A stretch of DNA of 33,442 nucleotides from ZLKRG08 sp046048895. GTDB lineage: Bacteria; Actinomycetota; Actinomycetes; Nanopelagicales; Nanopelagicaceae. The stretch covers positions 1 through 33,442 of the forward strand of contig JBJOFF010000011.1 in the NCBI GenBank assembly GCA_046048895.1. Reading direction: 5' to 3'. The notes under the pieces were generated by a model. It saw only the letters and a program-made list of their open reading frames with translations. It was not told where the DNA came from and made no database searches. The translations under genes and the position numbers were made by a program. Below, in pieces: positions 15,698-24,803 of the stretch. Each line of letters starts with the position of its first letter. Position 1 is the first letter of the stretch.

Positions 15698-16605
15698 TGT
15701 TGCGCCTTATCTCTAAATTCTGCGCGTACATCTTCATGCTTAGTCGCTTCTGCAAATGCTTTAATTGCCTCTTCAATTTTTCCTTCGGCGCGACGTGGTA
15801 CCTGCACTTCGATAGTTACTAATAAATCTCCGGTGTGATGGCCTTTAGTTACGCCTTTACCTTTAACTCGAAGCGTGCGACCGGTTGGAGTTCCAGGTGC
15901 AATACGCACCGTAACTTCTGGACCTTCAAGAGTTGGAATTTTGATATCTGCACCAAGCGCCGCTTCGGCAAAAGTTACCGGTAGCGTCATTGTTAAATTC
16001 TCGCCTTTGCGACCAAATACTGGATGCGGTTTTACATGTAAATATATGAATAAATCACCAGGTCCGGCTTCGCCTGGTGCGCCTTTACCTTTAACTCTTA
16101 TTTTTGCGCCATCTTGTACGCCAGCAGGTACACGAGCAGTGATTTGTTGATTGCGTCCTTCAACATTAAGTCTTAGATCAAGTGTGGTGCCGTGGACTGA
16201 TTCGCGAAAGGTAATCGTGGATTCGGTCTGTAAATCTTGTCCTTTACGTGGACCGCGACGACCACCAAATAAATTTGCAAAGATATCTTGCGGATTACCA
16301 CCGCCAAATAGATCGCTGAAATCTCCTTGGTATTGACCTTGTCCACCACCGCGCGGCATGCCACCACGTTCGAATAGCGAACGCGCTTCATCATATTCCG
16401 CGCGCTTTTTCGCATCTGACAAAATGTCATACGCTTCAGAGACCTCTTTAAATTGCTCTTCTTTTTTAGCATCGCCTTTATTTTGATCCGGGTGTAGATC
16501 ACGCGCTAATTTGCGATAAGTCTTTTTAATTTCATCGGCGCTAGCTGTTTTAGATACGCCAAGTACTTTGTAAAAATCTTTTTCGTAAAGGTCTCTGGCT
16601 GCCAT
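15694..16605 (-). CDS. dnaJ: DnaJ-family co-chaperone lacking the zinc finger
   Basis: A 303-residue J-protein that stimulates the ATPase of DnaK. The J domain fills residues 9-75 with HPD at 38-40, followed by a Gly/Phe-rich linker (about 80-120, GGGMPRGGG...DLFGGG) and the two beta-barrel substrate domains. The four CxxCxGxG zinc repeats of classical DnaJ are absent, so it is of the CbpA/DnaJ-B type, although it occupies the place of dnaJ1 in the actinobacterial operon. It starts 12 bases after grpE and overlaps hspR by four bases. Confidence 0.92.
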   Translation of the reverse strand: MAARDLYEKDFYKVLGVSKTASADEIKKTYRKLARDLHPDQNKGDAKKEEQFKEVSEAYDILSDAKKRAEYDEARSLFERGGMPRGGGQGQYQGDFSDLFGGGNPQDIFANLFGGRRGPRKGQDLQTESTITFRESVHGTTLDLRLNVEGRNQQITARVPAGVQDGAKIRVKGKGAPGEAGPGDLFIYLHVKPHPVFGRKGENLTMTLPVTFAEAALGADIKIPTLEGPEVTVRIAPGTPTGRTLRVKGKGVTKGHHTGDLLVTIEVQVPRRAEGKIEEAIKAFAEATKHEDVRAEFRDKAQQ

Positions 16606-16617
16606 ATTTCTACCGGA

Positions 16618-17100
16618 TTACTCTGGTTGGGTTACCGCAACGCGTGCTGGACGAAGTACGCGCTCCTTAAATTTATATCCTGGTTGCAAAATTTTTGAAG
16701 CGGTAGGTACCGAAACATCTGGAGAGGTTTCGTGCATCAGCGCTTCATGGATCTGCGGATCAAATTCATCACCATCTTGGCCATATTTTTCTAGTCCAAG
16801 TTTGGTAGTAGCGGCGATTAATTGATCCGATACCGATTTAAAACCGCCGGTTAATTCGCCATGCTGTGCTGCGCGATCGATGTCATCTAAAGTAGAAAGC
16901 AGCTCAATAAGCACACCGGCAACTGCGATTTCACCAGCAACGGCGCGATCGCGTTCGACGCGCTTGCGATAGTTCGAATATTCAGCCTGTAAACGTTGTA
17001 AATCAGCGGTTAATGAAGCAGTGAGGTCGAAGTTTTCTGCTTCGACCTCTGCTGCAACTTCTACTGATTCATCAACGGTTTCGTTGATGTTCTCAGTCAT
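16618..17100 (-). CDS. grpE: nucleotide exchange factor GrpE
   Basis: A 160-residue GrpE, which releases ADP from DnaK. An acidic N-terminus is followed by the long dimerising helix (LQAEYSNYRKRVERDRA, about residues 38-55) and the C-terminal beta domain with the conserved YGQDGDEFDPQIHEALM stretch. The ATG overlaps the dnaK stop by one base (TAATG), so production is coupled to dnaK. Confidence 0.95.
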   Translation of the reverse strand: MTENINETVDESVEVAAEVEAENFDLTASLTADLQRLQAEYSNYRKRVERDRAVAGEIAVAGVLIELLSTLDDIDRAAQHGELTGGFKSVSDQLIAATTKLGLEKYGQDGDEFDPQIHEALMHETSPDVSVPTASKILQPGYKFKERVLRPARVAVTQPE

Positions 17101-18932
17101 TACTCTTCTACGACCTCTGCATCTTGGATGCCTTCGTCGTTAGCGTTTTCACCTTGGCCACCTGATGGTGCACTTGCGGCATTAGCTGCATAAAGCGCTG
17201 CGCCAAGTTCTTGTGAAAGTGCGGCCAGTTTGTCAGTAGCTGACTTAATGCCTTCGTAATCTGCGCCTTCAAGTAACTTCTTTAGATCTGCAGTTGCAGT
17301 CTCTACTTCTGCTAATTTTGCTGCGCCTTCGCCTTCGGAAAGTTTTTCGCGATTTTCGTTAACGAACTTCTCAGTCTGGTAAACAAGTGAATCTCCGTTG
17401 TTACGAATCTCTGCCTCTTCCTTGCGCTTCTTATCTTCTTCTGCGTGTGATTCGGCATCCTTCATCATGCGCTCGATATCGTCCTTAGAAAGTGCAGAGC
17501 CACCAGTAATAGTCATGCTCTGTTCTTTGCCGGTTCCGAGATCCTTTGCAGATACGTGAACAATTCCGTTTGCATCGATATCGAAGGTAACTTCGATCTG
17601 AGGCACGCCACGTGGTGCAGGTGGAAGTCCAGTTAGTTCGAACATTCCTAGTCGCTTGTTGTAAGCAGCCATTTCACGTTCGCCCTGGAAAACTTGAATC
17701 TGTACCGCTGGCTGATTGTCATCAGCTGTTGTAAAGACTTCGCTGCGCTTGGTAGGAATGGTGGTGTTACGTTCGATTAACTTGGTCATAACGCCGCCCT
17801 TGGTTTCGATACCAAGTGAAAGTGGTGTTACATCAAGTAGTAGCACGTCTTTAACTTCGCCCTTTAAGACACCAGCTTGAAGTGAGGCACCAACTGCCAC
17901 TACTTCATCCGGATTTACGCCCTTATTTGGCTCTTTTCCGCCAGTCATTTCCTTAACAAGTTCGACCACAGCTGGCATACGAGTTGATCCACCAACAAGT
18001 AGCACGTGATCAATCTTTGAAATTGGGATACCCGCATCCTTTAACACTGCTTCAACTGGCTTCTTGCAACGTGCAAGTAGATCAGCTGATAGTTGCTGGA
18101 ATTGTGAACGAGTAATTGTTTCATCCATAAACATTGGATTCTTATCTGCATCTACAGTGATGTATGGCAGATTTACAGTTGCCTGCATTGATGATGAAAG
18201 TTCGATCTTCGCTTTTTCAGCTGCTTCGCGAATACGTTGCATCGCCATCTTGTCTTTAGTTAAATCAATTCCGTTAGTTGCGCGGAAGTTATTTACCAAG
18301 TGATCAACAAGTGCTTGATCCCAATCATCTCCACCTAAAAGGTTGTCACCATTAGTTGCTTTAACTTCAACAACGCCATCACCAATTTCCAGAAGTGATA
18401 CGTCAAAAGTTCCGCCACCAAGGTCGAAAACTAGAATGGTCTGTTCTTTATCGCCCTTATCTAATCCGTATGCGAGCGCTGCCGCAGTTGGTTCGTTGAT
18501 AATACGTAGAACATTTAGGCCAGCAATTTCGCCAGCTTCTTTGGTTGCTTGACGCTGTGCATCATTGAAATATGCAGGAACGGTGATCACTGCATCGGTT
18601 ACGGTCTCGCCTAAATAACTTTCGGCATCGCGCTTTAATTTCTGTAATACACGCGCAGAGATTTCCTGCGGGGTGTACTTCTTATTATCGATATCGATGT
18701 TCCAGTTTGTGCCGATGTGGCGTTTCACGGAACGGATAGTGCGATCAACGTTGGTTACTGCCTGACGCTTTGCCACTTCACCTACGAGTACTTCGCCATT
18801 CTTCGCAAAAGCGACGATAGACGGGGTCGTACGTGCGCCTTCTGCGTTGGCGATGACGGTTGGTTCGCCGCCTTCTAGAACCGAGACGCAACTATTGGTT
18901 GTACCTAGGTCGATTCCAACTGCTCTAGCCAT
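17100..18932 (-). CDS. dnaK: molecular chaperone DnaK (Hsp70)
   Basis: A 610-residue Hsp70 of normal length. The actin-like ATPase domain shows GIDLGTTNSCVSV at the N-terminus, IINEPTAAALAYGLD, DLGGGTFDVSLLEI and VLLVGGSTRMPAV; the substrate-binding domain has DVTPLSLGIETKGGVMTKLI and the lid is Glu/Lys rich. The end GIQDAEVVEE is typical of bacterial DnaK. The ATG has a strong ribosome-binding site, AAGGAGC (complement of 18943-18949). It is first in the operon with grpE, dnaJ and hspR, and transcription starts from a promoter overlapped by a HAIR site. Confidence 0.98.
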   Translation of the reverse strand: MARAVGIDLGTTNSCVSVLEGGEPTVIANAEGARTTPSIVAFAKNGEVLVGEVAKRQAVTNVDRTIRSVKRHIGTNWNIDIDNKKYTPQEISARVLQKLKRDAESYLGETVTDAVITVPAYFNDAQRQATKEAGEIAGLNVLRIINEPTAAALAYGLDKGDKEQTILVFDLGGGTFDVSLLEIGDGVVEVKATNGDNLLGGDDWDQALVDHLVNNFRATNGIDLTKDKMAMQRIREAAEKAKIELSSSMQATVNLPYITVDADKNPMFMDETITRSQFQQLSADLLARCKKPVEAVLKDAGIPISKIDHVLLVGGSTRMPAVVELVKEMTGGKEPNKGVNPDEVVAVGASLQAGVLKGEVKDVLLLDVTPLSLGIETKGGVMTKLIERNTTIPTKRSEVFTTADDNQPAVQIQVFQGEREMAAYNKRLGMFELTGLPPAPRGVPQIEVTFDIDANGIVHVSAKDLGTGKEQSMTITGGSALSKDDIERMMKDAESHAEEDKKRKEEAEIRNNGDSLVYQTEKFVNENREKLSEGEGAAKLAEVETATADLKKLLEGADYEGIKSATDKLAALSQELGAALYAANAASAPSGGQGENANDEGIQDAEVVEE

Positions 18933-18972
18933 TATTTATTGCTCCTTATATATCCAGACCTGAGCCGAGCCT

Positions 18973-19002
18973 ACTTAAAAAGTTGAGTCGGCGCGACTCA
19001 AG
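18973..19002 (-). promoter_or_regulatory. dnaK promoter with HAIR operator (HspR site)
   Basis: GTTGAGT-CGGCGCG-ACTCAAG at 18982-19002 matches the HspR inverted repeat CTTGAGT-N7-ACTCAAG except for one base. On the minus strand TTGAGT (19001..18996) and TTAAGT (18978..18973), 17 bases apart, make the dnaK promoter, so bound HspR would block the -35. On the plus strand the other arm also reads TTGAGT (18983-18988), with TGCTAT at 19007-19012 after 18 bases, a possible promoter for the divergent Fe-S gene. Confidence 0.88.
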
Positions 19003-19079
19003 GTTTTGCTATCTGGTGGAACCAGGTGAAAGGCCGAGTTATTCCCCGTTCAGCTGCCTGCCTAGCTACCCTTACCCAC

Positions 19080-21047
19080 ATGATTTATCCAGTAATCGCA
19101 TATGGAATTACCGCGGTCGCGCTTGTGATGTTGGCTAGGGCGGTCAAGCAACTTCTAGCTATCTACAAACAGGGGCAGCCAGATCCAACGCGCAGTACCT
19201 ATAAAAAAGAGCGTCTGCAAAATATGCTCAAAGAGACCTTGGGCCATACCAAGATGCTCAACTTCTCGGTCACTGGCGTAGCGCACTGGTTTGTGATGAT
19301 TGGTTTTGGTTCGCTCTTTGGAACTTTAGTAACTGCATTTGGTCAAGTTATTAATCCAGAGTTCGCACTTCCGATTATTGGACACTGGGAACCGTATCTA
19401 TGGTTTACACAATTTATTGCGTGGGCAACTGGTATCGGAATTATTACTTTGATTGCGATTCGTCAGGGTAATCGTTGGAACCATAAAGGTCGCACTTCGC
19501 GATTTTTAGGTTCAGTTTCATGGCGCGCGTATTACGTAGAAACCACAATTTTGGCGATTGTAATTTGCGTGATTGCGCTTTATCAACTCGAACAGAGCAA
19601 CCCAACATCAGAAGCAATTAAAGTTTGGGCAACTGCAAAGATCGTAATTTCGATGGCATGGTTCATTGTGATCTCAGCTAACTTAACTATGGGCGTGGCA
19701 TGGCACCGCTTCTTGGCCTTCTTCAATATTTTTTATAAGCGAAACACCGGTGACTTAAGCAAGCCATCACTAGGTGCGCTACCGGTGATGTTGTCACACG
19801 GAAAAGAAATTGATTTCGAAGATCCTGCAGATGATGATGTATTTGGTTTAGGTGAGCGCAAAGACATTACTTGGAAAGCGCTACTTGATATGACAACTTG
19901 TACCGAATGCGGTCGTTGCCAATCACAATGCCCTGCTTGGCACACTGAGAAACCATTATCGCCAAAGCTTTTAATGATGGCGATGCGCGATCACGCAATG
20001 GCAGCAACAGTCGAATCAGAGAAGATGGTGGGCCCAGGAGGGGCAATTACCAGCGATATTCTCTGGTCTTGCACCACTTGCGGCGCTTGCGTAAATGAAT
20101 GTCCAGTCGATATCGAACATATCGATCACATTGTAAATATGCGTCGTTTCCAAGTTTTAGTGGAATCAGAATTTCCATCACAACTTCAAGCTACTTATCG
20201 CAACTTAGAGACTCAAGGAAATCCTTGGGGATCAAATAAGAATGATCGCGAAGCATGGATTGCAGAATGTGATTTCCCGGTTGAAGTTATCACCGGTCAA
20301 ATTCCAGATGATATGGAGTATCTATTCTGGGTTGGTTGTGCAGGTGCATATGAAGAGCGCGCTAAGAAGACAACCAAAGCAGTTGCTGAGTTGTTGCATA
20401 TGGCGGGAGTTAAGTTTGCGGTGCTAGGTAAGCGCGAGACTTGTACCGGAGATAGCGCACGTCGCACTGGTAATGAATTTGTTTATCAAATTCTGGCCAA
20501 AGAGAATATTGATACCTTCACTGAAGTTTTTGCTAATTACAAGGGCAAGAAGAAAGTTGTCGTTACTTGCCCGCATTGCTTCACCACAATTGGTCGCGAT
20601 TACAAACAACAAGGTTATGAATTAGAAGCAGTTCATCACACACAATTACTAAATCAATTAGTGCGCGATGGAAAATTAAAACCTGTTGCGAAAGAATCTA
20701 AATCAATTACCTATCACGATCCTTGCTACTTAGGTCGTCACAATCAGGTTTACACACCGCCGCGTGAACTTCTTGCAGCTGCTGGTTTACAGATTACGGA
20801 AATGCCACGTAATCAAGAACGTTCATTCTGCTGCGGCGCTGGTGGCGGTCGTATGTGGCAGGAAGAGAAACTCGGAACACAAATTAATTTAAATCGCGTC
20901 GATGAAGCGATCGCAACTGGGGCCGAAGAGGTTGCAGTTGCCTGTCCGTTCTGTCGCGTGATGGTCTCCGATGGAGTCCAAGGTCGCCAGGCCGATGTCG
21001 AGGTCCTCGATGTGGCGCAGGCGCTCCTACGCTCCGTAAAGCCTTAA
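19080..21047 (+). CDS. membrane-bound Fe-S reductase, heterodisulfide-reductase-like
   Basis: About 655 residues. The N-terminal third has about five hydrophobic segments of a NarI/DsrM-like membrane domain, which usually exchanges electrons with quinone. Then come two 4Fe-4S ferredoxin motifs, CTECGRCQSQCP (first cysteine C274) and CTTCGACVNECP, and two CCG domains (HdrB/GlpC-like; WVGCAG...CTGD and CPHC...CYLGRHN...CCGAGGG). Similar single-chain proteins occur widely in actinobacteria (e.g. the Rv0338c type); the physiological donor is unknown. I prefer the ATG at 19080, which opens directly into the first membrane helix; a GTG at 19026 would add 18 residues of uncharacteristic sequence but is not excluded. 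It is divergent from dnaK. Confidence 0.88.
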   Translation: MIYPVIAYGITAVALVMLARAVKQLLAIYKQGQPDPTRSTYKKERLQNMLKETLGHTKMLNFSVTGVAHWFVMIGFGSLFGTLVTAFGQVINPEFALPIIGHWEPYLWFTQFIAWATGIGIITLIAIRQGNRWNHKGRTSRFLGSVSWRAYYVETTILAIVICVIALYQLEQSNPTSEAIKVWATAKIVISMAWFIVISANLTMGVAWHRFLAFFNIFYKRNTGDLSKPSLGALPVMLSHGKEIDFEDPADDDVFGLGERKDITWKALLDMTTCTECGRCQSQCPAWHTEKPLSPKLLMMAMRDHAMAATVESEKMVGPGGAITSDILWSCTTCGACVNECPVDIEHIDHIVNMRRFQVLVESEFPSQLQATYRNLETQGNPWGSNKNDREAWIAECDFPVEVITGQIPDDMEYLFWVGCAGAYEERAKKTTKAVAELLHMAGVKFAVLGKRETCTGDSARRTGNEFVYQILAKENIDTFTEVFANYKGKKKVVVTCPHCFTTIGRDYKQQGYELEAVHHTQLLNQLVRDGKLKPVAKESKSITYHDPCYLGRHNQVYTPPRELLAAAGLQITEMPRNQERSFCCGAGGGRMWQEEKLGTQINLNRVDEAIATGAEEVAVACPFCRVMVSDGVQGRQADVEVLDVAQALLRSVKP

Positions 21048-21110
21048 ACCACCCATAGATTCGCACGGGAATTGGGGCCACTTCCCAGTTAACTCTCAGG
21101 TTGGGAGAGA

Positions 21111-21830
21111 ATGCTCCGACCTATGAGTAGCGATATTAAGAGCCGAATCCTGGTCGTTGATGACGAACAGAGCATCAGCGATTTAATTTCAACGTCGTTG
21201 CGTTTTGTTGGTTTTGAAGTGCGTACTGCTGCAAGCGGACAAGAGGCGCTTCGCGTAGCTGAAGAGTTCAAACCACATGCAATGGTCCTTGATGTAATGC
21301 TGCCGGATCTCAATGGTTTTGAAGTCTGCGAAAAAATTCGTAATGAAGGTCAAGATATCGGCGTACTTTTTTTAACGGCTAAAGATGCGGTTGAAGATAA
21401 AGTTTATGGTCTAACCCGCGGCGGCGATGATTACATGACCAAGCCATTCTCGCTGGAAGAGTTAGTAGCACGCTTAAAGTCTATTTTGCGTCGAACTGGT
21501 GCGGTGGATACAAATAACGATGATGAGAAGATTCGTTTTGCTGATTTAGAGTTGGATGAAGCAACTCATGAAGTACGTCGTGCCGGTGATCTTATTGATT
21601 TATCGCCAACTGAATTTACTTTGCTACGTTATCTACTTATAAATGCTGATCGCGTAGTTTCCAAAGCGCAGATTTTGGATCATGTTTGGCAATACGACTT
21701 CCGTGGCGATGCCGGAATCGTAGAAACTTATATTTCATACCTGCGCAAGAAAATTGATATTTATGAACCACCATTAATTCATACGGTACGCGGCGTGGGT
21801 TATCGACTCAGAATGCCAGTTAAAAAGTAA
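21111..21830 (+). CDS. response regulator, OmpR/PhoB family
   Basis: A 239-residue two-component regulator. The receiver domain (residues 14-125) carries the acidic pair in VVDDEQ, the phosphorylated aspartate D61 in MVLDVMLPD, and the conserved lysine in MTKPFSLEELVAR. The C-terminal winged helix (about 140-235) has the SPTEFTLLRYL and YISYLRKKID motifs of OmpR-type DNA-binding domains. The start at 21111 is preceded by GGGAG at short spacing; the ATG at 21123 is an alternative. Its stop overlaps the histidine-kinase start by one base, so the two are a cognate pair. The signal is unknown; it resembles MprA/TcrA-like actinobacterial regulators. Confidence 0.93.
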   Translation: MLRPMSSDIKSRILVVDDEQSISDLISTSLRFVGFEVRTAASGQEALRVAEEFKPHAMVLDVMLPDLNGFEVCEKIRNEGQDIGVLFLTAKDAVEDKVYGLTRGGDDYMTKPFSLEELVARLKSILRRTGAVDTNNDDEKIRFADLELDEATHEVRRAGDLIDLSPTEFTLLRYLLINADRVVSKAQILDHVWQYDFRGDAGIVETYISYLRKKIDIYEPPLIHTVRGVGYRLRMPVKK

Positions 21831-23296
21831 TGAACCTAAATCAATGGAGTCTTCGCAGCAGATTGACAATCGGAATTGTCTTGCTTTCGGCGATTGGTTT
21901 TGCAGCGATTTTCTATGGAACTTCAAATGCTTTAAAAAATTATTTAATAAATGAGATTGATGCCGAATTAATGAACGTGGCAGGCACCACTGCGATGCGA
22001 TTAGATCGCGGTGCGCTAATCGAGACTGATGAAGATGAATACCCTATTCGCAGGCGCGAACAGCATAAAAACAGTGTCCCTACGCCACTTCAGCGTATTC
22101 CGACCACTCTTTCGGTAACGCTTTTAGATAAAGATGGCAACATCAAAGGTGCACTTGGTGGAGATTTAGCAACCTACCGAATAACCGATTACTTAGATGA
22201 TTTCGATAATGACGATGCAAAAGAGAGAAAAGGCGAGCCATTTACATTAGAAGCAAAAGATGAAGATTTTCGTGCAGTAGCGCTGGTGCTTCCAACTACC
22301 GGTGACACTTTGGTAGTAGCACAATCATTGAAGGCAGTTAATAAAACTTCTCATCAATTAAATCGTTTATTTTTCTTCACTGGTTTGTTAGTACTACTTT
22401 TGTTAGCTTTATTATCTCGGTGGGTTATTCGAATTGGTATGCGACCGTTAGAAAACGTTGAACGTACCGCACAGCAAATTGCATCTGGAGATTTATCAGC
22501 TCGTCTGCCAGATGCGAAACCAAATACCGAAGTTGGTCGTTTGGTAACCTCTTTGAATACCATGCTTTCTCGCATTGAAGAATCTTTTGCAGCTCGTACC
22601 GAATCTGAAAGTCGCTTACGTCGATTTGTGGCAGATGCTTCTCATGAACTGCGCACTCCATTAACTGCAATTCGTGGTTTCGCTGAGTTACATCGTCAAG
22701 GCGCGGTAACTGGTGAAGCCGAGACCAAAGAGTTAATTGGACGTATCGAACGCGAATCGGTACGTATGAGTGCGCTGGTGGAAGATTTATTGGTGTTGGC
22801 ACGCATGGATCAAGGTCCAAAGCTTGAAGCGAAGCCAGTTAATCTAACGGAATTGGTAAATGATGCAGTCGAATCTGCGCGCGCAGCTGGACCAAACCAT
22901 CCAATAACTTTGGTTAACGCTGATTCAGAAAATGAGATTTACGCACTTGGCGATGCCAATCGAATTCATCAAGTTATCGCTAATTTATTGGCAAATGCCC
23001 GCGTACATACGCCAGCTGGCACTGAAATTAAAGTTTCTATTACTCAATCTGAAAAGGAAGTTCAGGTTGTGGTCTCTGATAATGGTCCTGGGCTATCTGA
23101 TGTGGATCGTGAAAAGATTTTTGAACGTTTCTATCGCGTAGATCCATCCAGGCAGCGCACTGGCGCTGAAGGAAGTGGACTTGGTCTATCTATCGTGGAT
23201 GCAGTGATGCGCTCACACGGTGGATATGTAAGCGTAGATTCAAAACTCGGCGAAGGTACGACCTTTACGCTCCACTTTCCATCTGACGCAGAATAG
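21830..23296 (+). CDS. sensor histidine kinase
   Basis: A 488-residue membrane kinase, partner of the preceding response regulator. It has an N-terminal membrane helix (about 12-35), an extracytoplasmic sensor region of about 145 residues rich in acidic residues, a second helix (about 180-200), a HAMP domain, and the H-box FVADASHELRTPLTAIRG with the phosphorylated H272. The ATPase part shows the N-box (VIANLLANARVHT), DNGPGL, and GSGLGLSIV. Length and domains are complete. Its last 32 bases overlap the end of htpX on the opposite strand. Confidence 0.94.
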   Translation: MNLNQWSLRSRLTIGIVLLSAIGFAAIFYGTSNALKNYLINEIDAELMNVAGTTAMRLDRGALIETDEDEYPIRRREQHKNSVPTPLQRIPTTLSVTLLDKDGNIKGALGGDLATYRITDYLDDFDNDDAKERKGEPFTLEAKDEDFRAVALVLPTTGDTLVVAQSLKAVNKTSHQLNRLFFFTGLLVLLLLALLSRWVIRIGMRPLENVERTAQQIASGDLSARLPDAKPNTEVGRLVTSLNTMLSRIEESFAARTESESRLRRFVADASHELRTPLTAIRGFAELHRQGAVTGEAETKELIGRIERESVRMSALVEDLLVLARMDQGPKLEAKPVNLTELVNDAVESARAAGPNHPITLVNADSENEIYALGDANRIHQVIANLLANARVHTPAGTEIKVSITQSEKEVQVVVSDNGPGLSDVDREKIFERFYRVDPSRQRTGAEGSGLGLSIVDAVMRSHGGYVSVDSKLGEGTTFTLHFPSDAE

Positions 23297-24170
23297 CGAT
23301 GCGCTCTGAGAGCGGTGGATGGGTAGCAAATAATTTAGAGACACTGGAACTATCAAGTGGAGATTCGATATAAAGATGTGCAACGGCATTAGATGCATGC
23401 ACGACAACCGTCGAATCAGCTTGTAAAACTTCTAGCGCTTTACGTAATCCTGATGGATTGCGGGTAAATTGAACTGCAGTCGCATCAGCTAAAGCTTCGC
23501 GGCGGCGGCTGATTGCCGCTTTTAAAAGTACCGCTGCAATTGGCGCCAATATTAAAATAAAGAGCGAAACTATTAGCGCAATTGGATTGGCATTACTTTC
23601 GCGATCGCGACGACCGCCACCAAACCACATCATGCGCATTAGGAAATCACTAAAGATTGCAATTGCACCAGCAGTCGTTGCCGCAACTGCGCTAACTAAA
23701 GTATCGCGATTACCAACGTGCGCCATTTCATGTGCAATTACACCTTGTAGCTCATCGCGATCCATCGCATCCAAAATGCCAGTAGTAAATGCAATTAAAG
23801 CATGCTCTGGATTTCTTCCCGTCGCAAAGGCATTTGGCGCGGCATCTTCGACAATTGCCACCTTTGGCATTGGTAAACCACTTGCTAAACAGACCTCTTG
23901 AATTAGCGCGAAAAGCTTTGGATTATCTTGCTCTTCGATCAACCGCGCACCGGTCATAGTTAAAACCAATTTATCCGATGCGTAGTAACTACCCCAGACT
24001 GAAATTAAAGATAGCCCAACTGCAATTGGCACGATGCCGGCAGTTGAACCGCCCATGTAGGTAAGTGCGGCATAAACAACTAGCCACATCAAAGCGCCAA
24101 AGCTAGCTAAGAGCAGAAATGTTTTGCGCTTATTAGCCGCTTGATGTGCGCGAAAATTAACTTCGGACAT
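23265..24170 (-). CDS. htpX: zinc metalloprotease HtpX (M48)
   Basis: A 301-residue membrane protease for quality control of membrane proteins. Two N-terminal hydrophobic segments are followed by the zinc motif HEMAH (H147, E148, H151) and two further hydrophobic segments near residues 160-220, then the third zinc ligand region EALADATAVQFT. It starts 19 bases after the lemA stop and is likely co-transcribed; lemA and htpX are frequent neighbours. The gene's last 32 bases overlap the end of the convergent histidine-kinase gene. Confidence 0.95.
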   Translation of the reverse strand: MSEVNFRAHQAANKRKTFLLLASFGALMWLVVYAALTYMGGSTAGIVPIAVGLSLISVWGSYYASDKLVLTMTGARLIEEQDNPKLFALIQEVCLASGLPMPKVAIVEDAAPNAFATGRNPEHALIAFTTGILDAMDRDELQGVIAHEMAHVGNRDTLVSAVAATTAGAIAIFSDFLMRMMWFGGGRRDRESNANPIALIVSLFILILAPIAAVLLKAAISRRREALADATAVQFTRNPSGLRKALEVLQADSTVVVHASNAVAHLYIESPLDSSSVSKLFATHPPLSERIAILRQMESGA

Positions 24171-24189
24171 GATTAATTTTGTTGGCTAA

Positions 24190-24744
24190 TTAGAATTGAA
24201 TTTTAGGAGCGTTACGATCTTGTGGATCTTCAACTTCATAAAATTCACGTTCGTTAACTTTAGCAATACCGCCAAATAGATTGCCTGGAAAAGTTTTGAC
24301 CGTTTGATTTAGCGAGCGCACTGAATCGTTATAGAACTGGCGAGAGAATGCAACTTTATTTTCGGTGGTTGCAAGTTCGTCTTGTAGTTGTAAAAAGTTT
24401 GCGGATGCTTTTAGATCTGGGTAAGCCTCTGCGACTGCAAGTAAGCCGCGCAGCGCTTGAGTTAGCATTCCGTCAGCTGCTGCGACATCTTGAACCCCAG
24501 TTGCACTAGTTGCTTTAGCGCGAGCGCTAACGACCTTTTCGAACGCTTCCTTTTCGTGTGAGGCATAGCCTTTAACGGTTTCAACTAAATTCGGAATTAA
24601 ATCTGCGCGACGCTTTAGCTGTACTTCGATCTGCGCAAACGCTTCATCGACTGAGACATTTAGACGTACTAATTTGTTGTATTGCGTGATTCCAAAAATT
24701 ACAACGAGCGCGATAACGCCCAGAACAATCCAAGTGGTATTCAT
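24190..24744 (-). CDS. lemA: LemA family protein
   Basis: A 184-residue LemA protein: one N-terminal membrane helix (TTWIVLGVIALVVIFGI), then a cytoplasmic or surface-exposed helical domain with the family motifs VSVDEAFAQIEVQLKRR, DLIPNLVETVKGYA and FSRQFYNDSVRSLNQ. Molecular function is not established; the family is often coupled to HtpX, which follows here. A strong ribosome-binding site GGAGGT precedes the ATG. Confidence 0.93.
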   Translation of the reverse strand: MNTTWIVLGVIALVVIFGITQYNKLVRLNVSVDEAFAQIEVQLKRRADLIPNLVETVKGYASHEKEAFEKVVSARAKATSATGVQDVAAADGMLTQALRGLLAVAEAYPDLKASANFLQLQDELATTENKVAFSRQFYNDSVRSLNQTVKTFPGNLFGGIAKVNEREFYEVEDPQDRNAPKIQF

Positions 24745-24803
24745 TTAAAACCTCCGCCTATTCGCTCTTTAATACAGTTTTAAAAACAGCGAAGGGAAAG
24801 TTT

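Noticed and set aside
19026..19079. N-terminal extension of the Fe-S protein from a GTG
   Set aside because: The 18 extra residues are unlike a membrane-protein start and the region follows a putative transcription start closely; kept only as an alternative.
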